A DNA stretch of 6,855 nt from Calditrichota bacterium (GTDB taxonomy: Bacteria > Zhuqueibacterota > Zhuqueibacteria > Oleimicrobiales > Geothermoviventaceae). Both the position numbers and the translations under genes were made by a program. Below, one piece after another: positions 1-5,075 of this stretch (the stretch's first letter is position 1; every line of letters starts with the position of its first letter). A model generated the notes under the pieces. The model did not search any database. It was not told the origin of the DNA and saw only the letters and a program-made list of their open reading frames with translations. Location: assembly GCA_013152765.1 (NCBI GenBank), contig JAADFT010000120.1:1-6855 (forward strand), in the 5' to 3' direction.

Positions 1-427
1 CCCGAACCTGCGCCTGGATTTTCAGGCCTACTTTCTGCCCGCGAATTTGAGCAGAGCAGAGGCGGAGGAACTTGTCGAGGCCATCGAGCGCCCTGTGGTT
101 GTACGAACGCGGTCCCAGACGTACGGTCAAACTCGGGTGGCGGGAGCTGGTGCGAAGACGCCAGCGAGGTTCGCCGTGCAGCCGGCTTTCCCGAACCCAT
201 TTAACAGCTCAACACAAATTCGGTTTGATTTGCCGCGAGAAAGCCGGGTCCAGGCGACGGTGGTGGACCAGCTCGGAAGAACGCGGCGAGTTCTTTTCGA
301 CGGCAAACTCAGCCCTGGAAGGCACAGGCTGACGTGGAACGGCACTGACGGCGCCGGGCGTGACCTGCCCAGCGGCACCTACCTGTTGCGTGTGCGTGCG
401 GGGAACCACGTCATTTCGCGCAAATGA
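1..427 (+). CDS. C-terminal part of a secreted/surface protein with a FlgD-Ig / type IX-like C-terminal domain (5' end outside the window)
   Basis: The reading frame is open from base 2 with no convincing start, so this is the 3' end of a longer gene. About 65 residues of unrecognised sequence lead into a typical FCB-group C-terminal beta-sandwich. It has the signature FAVQPAFPNPFNSSTQIRFD, then a VVDQLGR strand, a GRHRLTWNGTDGAGRDLPSGTY stretch split by its Trp and Gly-Thr-Tyr turn, and LLRVRAGN. In this family the domain sits at the extreme C-terminus of exported proteins and often acts as a type IX secretion or anchoring signal; related folds occur in FlgD. The catalytic or binding part lies upstream and is not visible, so the protein's job is unknown. 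The protein stops at TGA 425-427 right after Arg-Lys, lacking the usual last hydrophobic strand. That strand (MTLLR, stop at 439-441) is present one frame over, so the gene may carry a single-base loss. Only 31 bp separate this stop from the next gene, which suggests co-transcription. Confidence 0.8.
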   Translation, partial: PNLRLDFQAYFLPANLSRAEAEELVEAIERPVVVRTRSQTYGQTRVAGAGAKTPARFAVQPAFPNPFNSSTQIRFDLPRESRVQATVVDQLGRTRRVLFDGKLSPGRHRLTWNGTDGAGRDLPSGTYLLRVRAGNHVISRK

Positions 428-458
428 CGCTACTGCGCTGACCGGCCAGGCTTCTGAC

Positions 459-1274
459 ATGGCATTCCGGTTTCTCAGAGCCTCTGTGGGAGTGGCCCTG
501 CTGGTCGCGTTGTTCGCTGGTGGGGCCTTGCGCTGCACGACGGACTACGGCATTGCCCCGCTGCCGGGCAGGGTGCACGGCAAGATCATCTACCGAGGGG
601 AACGCCCTTCGGACACGCAGGGGGTTTACCTCATCGTGGCGCCGCAGTTTCCCCCGCACGCCATCAACGAGCTCTACCACAGCCCCAACTCCGTGGACAC
701 GTGGCACGACACCGTGGACTACGAGATGGAGTTGCCCTTCGGGAAGTACGAGGCGATCGGGCTGTGGTGGTACGGAACCAGGACGCGGTCAAATCTTGCC
801 GACATTTTGGCCTTGCCTCTTGACCCTTTCCACGAGTTCCGGCCGGTGGGTTTCGAACTTAGTCCCGAGAATCCGGACTTCGAGATCAACCTCTACGCGA
901 ATTGGGCCGTTGTAGATCGCGACGCGGGTATCGAAGGCACGATCACGTTCGACGGGCCGTATCCACCGAACACGGAGGCCACAGCGGTCGCGGCGTACGC
1001 AGAAATTCCGCGCAAGAGCACGGACTACCTGGTACTGCTCAGGAGCCTGGATTTCAGCGTACAGGGGAATCCCTTTCACTACCGGCTTCCCGTCCGGCAC
1101 GGCACGTACAAGTACATCGTTGTGTTCTGGCTTGCCAAGCGAGCTCCGTTGAGTGATTTCAAGACACTGGGGTTCTACCAGGTAAACGGCCATCCGGGTG
1201 CGGTGACGGTTGCTCCGGGCGAAACAGCCAAGGGTGTGGACATTCGTGCGAGCTGGCGGGGGATTGGCCCGTGA
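459..1274 (+). CDS. Exported protein of two tandem beta-sandwich (carboxypeptidase-regulatory-like) repeats, coupled to a TonB-dependent receptor
   Basis: This is a 271-residue protein. I chose ATG 459 because it gives a classical export signal: basic residues at 4-7, then a hydrophobic stretch at about 8-24. A weak AGG at 448-450 lies 8 nt upstream. The frame is open further upstream, but those codons overlap the preceding gene and give no signal peptide. Cys26 follows the hydrophobic stretch, but the context ALRC has Arg at -1, so a lipoprotein is possible but not well supported. The mature part looks like two copies of one unit, at about 38-149 and 157-266. Each has a GxI/G-T-I opening strand with a following Gly and Pro, a central Y-x-L-P/PV-x-x-G-x-Y strand ending in aromatic residues, a variable loop, and a closing strand ending in a Trp. 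The spacing resembles transthyretin-like or CarboxypepD_reg folds, but I do not recognise a named family. Its stop overlaps the receptor start by 4 bases (GTGA), so it is probably an accessory surface or periplasmic partner of that receptor. The function is inferred from context only. Confidence 0.85.
   Translation: MAFRFLRASVGVALLVALFAGGALRCTTDYGIAPLPGRVHGKIIYRGERPSDTQGVYLIVAPQFPPHAINELYHSPNSVDTWHDTVDYEMELPFGKYEAIGLWWYGTRTRSNLADILALPLDPFHEFRPVGFELSPENPDFEINLYANWAVVDRDAGIEGTITFDGPYPPNTEATAVAAYAEIPRKSTDYLVLLRSLDFSVQGNPFHYRLPVRHGTYKYIVVFWLAKRAPLSDFKTLGFYQVNGHPGAVTVAPGETAKGVDIRASWRGIGP
1258..1263 (+). promoter_or_regulatory. Ribosome binding site for the TonB-dependent receptor, inside the upstream gene
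   Basis: GGGGGA lies 7 nt before the GTG at 1271 and supports that start codon. It lies within the last codons of the preceding gene, and the GTGA overlap at 1271-1274 merges the stop of one gene with the start of the next. This is an arrangement typical of translational coupling. Confidence 0.55.
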
Positions 1275-3463
1275 CGTGGCGGTGGAGAGTGTTCCTTACG
1301 TGCGCGCTGGGGGCGACAGCCTGGCTTGGCGCATTTGCTGGACAGGCTCAGGGAGCCGACGGCCAGATCAGCGGTCGCGTGCTGGACGCCAGAACGGGGC
1401 AGGCTCTGCCCGGCGCGAATGTGTGGCTGGAGGAAACACAACTTGGTGCCGCGGCTGACGCGCAGGGTCGCTTTCGAATCCGACACGTTCCAGCGGGCCG
1501 CTACGCGTTGCACGCGTCCATGATCGGCTACAGGAGTGCAGTACTAAGGGACGTACAGGTCCCGGCAGGCGGCAGGGTGGAACTCGTCATTCGGCTCAGA
1601 CCAGCTGTTGTGCAGCTGGAGCCAGTGGTGGTTTCGGCGACCAAGATGCGGCAGAGCGTCATGCAGAGCCCTGTTTCCCTGTCGGTCGTCACGGCGGAAG
1701 ACATCCGCAGGCGGAACCCGCTGGATTTGAAGCAGGCTCTTGAAATGGCGCCTGGGGTACACTTCGTGGGCAACCAGATCAACGTCCGCGGCTCAACGGG
1801 GTTCACGTTTGGTGCGGGCAACAAGGTGCTGCTCTTGCTCGACGGTGTACCGGTGTACGCGAGCGACACGGGGGAGTTCAACTGGGACCTCGTTGCTCCT
1901 GAGGACGTGAAGCAAATCGAAGTTGTGAAAGGCGCTGGTTCGGCTCTCTGGGGTGCTGCTGCGCTTGGGGGCGTTGTGAATATCATTACCCGGGATCCGA
2001 CACCGCAAGGGCGCTTTCGCTACACGGTGACGTTGGGCAAGTACGATCATCCGGCTTTCCGGCAGTGGGAGTGGACTGACTGGGGACGTTTGCACTACAC
2101 GCGCGAGACCCTGAGCTACGGGAAACGCTACGAGGCACTTGGGGTGCGGCTCTCGTTGAACCGAACAATGGACACGGGTTACCGTCAGCTCGGCGACGCG
2201 AAAAAGCTCGGCGGAACGCTGAAGCTCGACTACCACCTGCCTGGAGGCGGACGCTGGACGAACTACGTCAGCGGGAGCTGGATAAGTCAGGGATTCTTCA
2301 TTCAGTGGAAAGGCCAGAATCATCCTTACGAAGTCGATCCCACCCAGCTCAGCAACCGGGCTCACATCAACCAGTTGAGCGCGTACTCGCGTTTGACGCT
2401 CCCGCTGACCCCCTCGCTCGCCGTTCAGGCCAGGGTGTCGCTGGTCCGTACGTTGATGGGCAACCAGTTCGGGCAACCCGGGGCTTTCAACCCGGCTTAC
2501 GGCAGTGGGGCGGAAGTGCAGGTGGACTGGATTCCCGGTCGGAAGCACAGCGTCACCGTCGGCCTGCAGCTACAGCGGGACGGCGGCAGCACGCGTTACT
2601 TCGGTGACCACGTGGGAATCTACCTGGCTCCCTACGTGCAGGACGAGTGGCGCGTTCGGCCCAACTTCCGTCTGACGGCTGGTCTGCGTTACGACCGCTA
2701 CGTGCTGGACGGCACCCGGCGCGAGGATTTGCTCAGCCCGCGCCTGGGTCTCAACTGGCAGCCCGCCCGGCGAACCGCGTTTCGGGCCTCGGTGGGGAGT
2801 GGGTTTCGCGCCGCCACGATCGTTGAGCGCTTCCTCGAACTGGAGGTCATGAACTTCACGGTCAAAGCGAATCCGGCCCTGCGCTCGGAGCGGTCGTGGG
2901 CCTACGAAGTGGGGATGCGCCACTACGTGACGGCGAACTGGGTCGTGGACGCGTCGCTCTTCCGCACGGACTACAACCAGCTCATCGAAGCGCACCTCGA
3001 CCTCATCCGCGGGAACATCCAGTTCCGCAACATTCCGCGAGCCCGAATTCAGGGGCTGGAGGCGTCGTCTGAGCTGTCGGTTCCGGTTCGTTTGTTTGGC
3101 ATCTCTGCCAGCGTCGCGCTGCGCGGCTCTCTAACCTGGATGCACCACGAAGAGCTGGAATTCCACGACCCGCTACCGTACCGACCGAAGCTGTTAGCTC
3201 GGGGGCAGGTCGGGGTGTTGGGACGCGCGTGGGAAGTGCTGGTCGAACACCGCTACGCCAGCAAGATCGACCAGGTGAAGATCTACCCGATCAACCAGAG
3301 GGTGCCGATGAGATTCTGGGACGCGAGTTTGCGCTTGCACTGGCGAAAGGTCGGGGTACAGCTCGCGTGTCGCAACATGTTCAATTACAACTACGCGCCG
3401 ATGGAGAGCAACTTGATGCCGCCGAGGCGGTGGGAAGCAGGTTTCTTCTTCCGGACGCCGTAG
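1271..3463 (+). CDS. TonB-dependent outer-membrane receptor with N-terminal carboxypeptidase-regulatory-like domain
   Basis: This 730-residue protein should form a plugged outer-membrane beta-barrel that imports a scarce ligand using energy from TonB-ExbB-ExbD. Residues 1 to about 29 are a signal peptide (basic start, hydrophobic core, cleavage probably in AFAGQAQGA). Residues 32-110 are a CarboxypepD_reg-like domain (GQISGRVLDARTGQALPGAN, later PAGRYALHASMIGY). EPVVVSATK at 117-125 resembles a TonB box leading into the plug, about 125-242. The plug has the hallmarks DLKQALEMAPGV, NVRGS, LLLLDGVPVY and IEVVKGAGSALWG followed by GGVVNIITR. The remainder is barrel strands, including the conserved NPALRSERSWAYEVG stretch from residue 534, and it ends WEAGFFFRTP. 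The length fits the smaller receptor class (BtuB/CirA/FepA-like) rather than the roughly 1000-residue SusC class. The substrate cannot be read from sequence. I chose the GTG start for its signal peptide, the ribosome binding site at 1258-1263, and the 4-base overlap with the previous gene. No TonB or Exb genes lie in the window. Confidence 0.95.
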   Translation: MTWRWRVFLTCALGATAWLGAFAGQAQGADGQISGRVLDARTGQALPGANVWLEETQLGAAADAQGRFRIRHVPAGRYALHASMIGYRSAVLRDVQVPAGGRVELVIRLRPAVVQLEPVVVSATKMRQSVMQSPVSLSVVTAEDIRRRNPLDLKQALEMAPGVHFVGNQINVRGSTGFTFGAGNKVLLLLDGVPVYASDTGEFNWDLVAPEDVKQIEVVKGAGSALWGAAALGGVVNIITRDPTPQGRFRYTVTLGKYDHPAFRQWEWTDWGRLHYTRETLSYGKRYEALGVRLSLNRTMDTGYRQLGDAKKLGGTLKLDYHLPGGGRWTNYVSGSWISQGFFIQWKGQNHPYEVDPTQLSNRAHINQLSAYSRLTLPLTPSLAVQARVSLVRTLMGNQFGQPGAFNPAYGSGAEVQVDWIPGRKHSVTVGLQLQRDGGSTRYFGDHVGIYLAPYVQDEWRVRPNFRLTAGLRYDRYVLDGTRREDLLSPRLGLNWQPARRTAFRASVGSGFRAATIVERFLELEVMNFTVKANPALRSERSWAYEVGMRHYVTANWVVDASLFRTDYNQLIEAHLDLIRGNIQFRNIPRARIQGLEASSELSVPVRLFGISASVALRGSLTWMHHEELEFHDPLPYRPKLLARGQVGVLGRAWEVLVEHRYASKIDQVKIYPINQRVPMRFWDASLRLHWRKVGVQLACRNMFNYNYAPMESNLMPPRRWEAGFFFRTP

Positions 3464-3682
3464 TCTGGCCGTGTCAGAATTCGACCTCTTCGCGCCGCGT
3501 TTCCCTGCTGCGGCGGATGCTGTTCAGTGCGTCGACCGAAGCGTTGAGGCTGTGTGGCTTCTGACACACTTCCGGAGCTTTACGAGTGAGAAATTGACAC
3601 ATGTTGGGGGGGAAGGCTGGTGTCGCGGTGATTTGGTTTTTGCGCCGTGGAAGCTGCCACATCATCCCGGCACAGCGGGCGC
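3464..3682. other. Convergent intergenic region, no gene seen
   Basis: This is the 219-bp gap between two genes that end facing each other. No reading frame here looks like a protein. I looked for a shared intrinsic terminator and found none on either strand: there are GC-rich inverted repeats (for example GCGCC 3642-3646 with GGCGC 3678-3682, enclosing GTGG 3647-3650 with CCAC 3657-3660), but none is followed by a T-run in the direction of transcription. The gap also has a run of seven G at 3606-3612 and the repeats listed separately. It may hold a structured 3' end for the receptor transcript or a Rho-dependent stop. Confidence 0.6.
3471..3567. repeat. Nested inverted repeats downstream of the receptor gene
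   Basis: Three pairs of complementary arms lie one inside another. The outer pair is GTGTCAGAA (3471-3479) with TTCTGACAC (3559-3567), 9 bp. The middle pair is TCGAC (3481-3485) with GTCGA (3531-3535), 5 bp. The inner pair is CGCCGC (3493-3498) with GCGGCG (3510-3515), 6 bp with an 11-nt loop. The structure begins 8 bases past the receptor stop codon, so it would lie in the 3' untranslated part of that message. Whether it folds as one long stem is an inference; the arms themselves are read directly. Confidence 0.5.
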
Positions 3683-5065
3683 CTAATTTGCTTCCGCCAT
3701 GTCTCTTCTGGCGTCGATTCCCAGCCGCTCCATCATTTTGTACAGGTGACTTCGCTCCACGCCAATGGCGCGCGCCGTCTGCGCAATGTTCCAGCCATTG
3801 CGCTCCAGCTGAACCAGCAGGTAGGTGCGCTCGAACGCCCTTTTCGCCTCTTTGAAATTCCCCGTCTCCGGCTGGCTCACCGTTGTCACGGTGCCTTCGA
3901 TCAGTTGCGCCAGGTCGTGCCCGTGGAGCTCGTCGGTGTCCAGCAGAATTGTGGCCTTCTCCATGATGTTGCGCAGTTCTCGCACGTTTCCCGGCCAGCT
4001 GTGGCTCAGCAAAACGCCCTGAGCGTCGGGCGTCAGAGCGGGGGGCCTTCGGTTGTACACCGAAGCGAAGTGCTGGAGAAACGTCTCCGCCAGGGGGATG
4101 ATGTCGTCGGGCCGTTGCCGCAGGGGCGGGATGTGGATGGCCACCACGTTGATTCGGTGGTAGAGGTCCTCGCGGAAATTTCCCTCGCGGACCATTCTCG
4201 CCAGGTCGCGATTCGTCGCGACGATCAGCCGCACGTCGACCTGCTCCGTGCGTTCGCCGCCCACCTTTGTGATTTCGCGGCTTTCGATTGCCCTCAGGAC
4301 TTTCGCCTGAGCCGCGGGGCTGAGGTCTCCGATTTCGTCCAGGAACAGCGTTCCACCTTTCGCCTGCTGGAACTTGCCTTCGTGGCTGTGCAGGGCTCCG
4401 GTGAAAGCCCCCTTGACGTGGCCGAACAATTCGCTTTCCAGGAGGGAGTCCGGCAAAGCCGCGCAATTCACCTGCACGAAGGGTTTGGGTGCTCGCGCAC
4501 TATTCAGGTGAATGGCTCGCGCGACCATTTCTTTGCCGGTGCCGCTTTCGCCCGTGATCAGCACGGTCACGTCGGTAGCCGCGACGCGATCCACCACGGT
4601 CAGAATGCGTTTCATGGCCTCGCTGACGCCGATGAGCTGGTAGCGAGCCCGCATTTCTTCCAGGTAGCGGTTGCGGTCGCGCTGCAGGTCGATGAAATCC
4701 AGAGCCCGCTTGACCGTCAGCCGTAGCCGGTCAGACTTCACGGGTTTTTCGAGGAAGTCGTAAGCCCCCTTCTTGACAGCTTTCACCGCGGTCTCGATGT
4801 CGCCGTGCCCACTGATGAGAATCACAGCCAGGTCTGGCAGCATTCGAAGCGCCCTTTCCAGCGTCTCGAGCCCGTCGATTCCCGGCAGACGCAGGTCCAG
4901 AAGCATCAGGTCCCAGGCTGTGCCGCTTTCCAGGATTTTGAGCGCCTCTTCGCCGCTTTCAACTGTAGCTACTGTGTACCCCTCCTCTTCTTCGAGCGTG
5001 TCTTTGACGAGAAAAGCGAAATTTGGGTCGTCCTCAACGACGAGAATCCTGTGCGCAAGTGCCAT
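3683..5065 (-). CDS. NtrC-family sigma-54-dependent response regulator
   Basis: This 460-residue cytoplasmic transcription activator is complete in all three domains. The receiver (about 5-120) has acidic residues E11/D12/D13, the phospho-acceptor D57 in LMLLDLRLPG, S85, and the lysine of the EKP motif at 107. The AAA+ domain (about 143-380) has Walker A GESGTGKE (172-179), the sigma-54 contact loop GAFTGA (219-224), Walker B GGTLFLDEIG (237-246), sensor I ATNRD, arginine residues in FREDLYHR (298, 304), and WPGNVREL (357-364). The C-terminal Fis-type helix-turn-helix (about 405-450) reads GWNIAQTARAIGVERSHLYKMM. All residues needed for phosphorylation, ATP hydrolysis and sigma-54 remodelling are present, so it should activate promoters of the -24/-12 type. 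It lies 8 bp downstream of the kinase stop, so the kinase is its likely partner. I saw no convincing -24/-12 site in the window, so its targets are unknown. ATG 5063-5065 fits the normal receiver start and has a ribosome binding site. Confidence 0.96.
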   Translation of the reverse strand: MALAHRILVVEDDPNFAFLVKDTLEEEEGYTVATVESGEEALKILESGTAWDLMLLDLRLPGIDGLETLERALRMLPDLAVILISGHGDIETAVKAVKKGAYDFLEKPVKSDRLRLTVKRALDFIDLQRDRNRYLEEMRARYQLIGVSEAMKRILTVVDRVAATDVTVLITGESGTGKEMVARAIHLNSARAPKPFVQVNCAALPDSLLESELFGHVKGAFTGALHSHEGKFQQAKGGTLFLDEIGDLSPAAQAKVLRAIESREITKVGGERTEQVDVRLIVATNRDLARMVREGNFREDLYHRINVVAIHIPPLRQRPDDIIPLAETFLQHFASVYNRRPPALTPDAQGVLLSHSWPGNVRELRNIMEKATILLDTDELHGHDLAQLIEGTVTTVSQPETGNFKEAKRAFERTYLLVQLERNGWNIAQTARAIGVERSHLYKMMERLGIDARRDMAEAN

Positions 5066-5071
5066 GAGCTT

Positions 5072-5075
5072 CCCT
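5072..5075 (-). promoter_or_regulatory. Ribosome binding site of the response regulator, overlapping the kinase stop codon
   Basis: On the minus strand the kinase stop TAG (5076-5074) runs into GGAAG, giving an AGGG core 6 nt before the regulator ATG. The stop codon of one gene therefore forms part of the ribosome binding site of the next, which suggests coupled translation and a fixed kinase-to-regulator ratio. Confidence 0.5.

Noticed and set aside
360..458. Upstream extension of the 271-residue exported protein to a start near 360
   Set aside because: It would overlap the preceding gene's conserved domain in another frame, and it would bury the clear signal peptide that starts at ATG 459.
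703..718. TGGCAC element as a sigma-54 (-24/-12) promoter
   Set aside because: The TTGC half is missing at the required spacing (CGTGG instead), and the site is inside a coding region.
1793..2548. A 251-codon antisense frame inside the receptor gene
   Set aside because: The receptor's plug and barrel motifs are on the + strand; the antisense protein has no signal or domain.
3594..3620. TTGACA at 3594-3599 as a sigma-70 -35 box
   Set aside because: No -10-like sequence lies 16-18 bp downstream, and no gene on the + strand follows it.
3642..3682. Intrinsic terminator for either convergent gene
   Set aside because: The GCGCC/GGCGC and GTGG/CCAC arms exist, but the only T-run (3637-3641) precedes the hairpin on the + strand and reads as A's after it on the - strand.
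3474..4466. A 330-codon open frame on the - strand overlapping the regulator in another frame
   Set aside because: Its composition is Arg/Pro/Gly-rich without motifs, typical of an out-of-frame reading of a GC-rich gene.
3647..4726. A 359-codon open frame on the + strand across the response regulator gene
   Set aside because: It lies wholly antisense to the AAA+ regulator, whose domains are complete and conserved; long opposite-strand frames are expected in GC-rich genes. The translation shows no recognisable domain.
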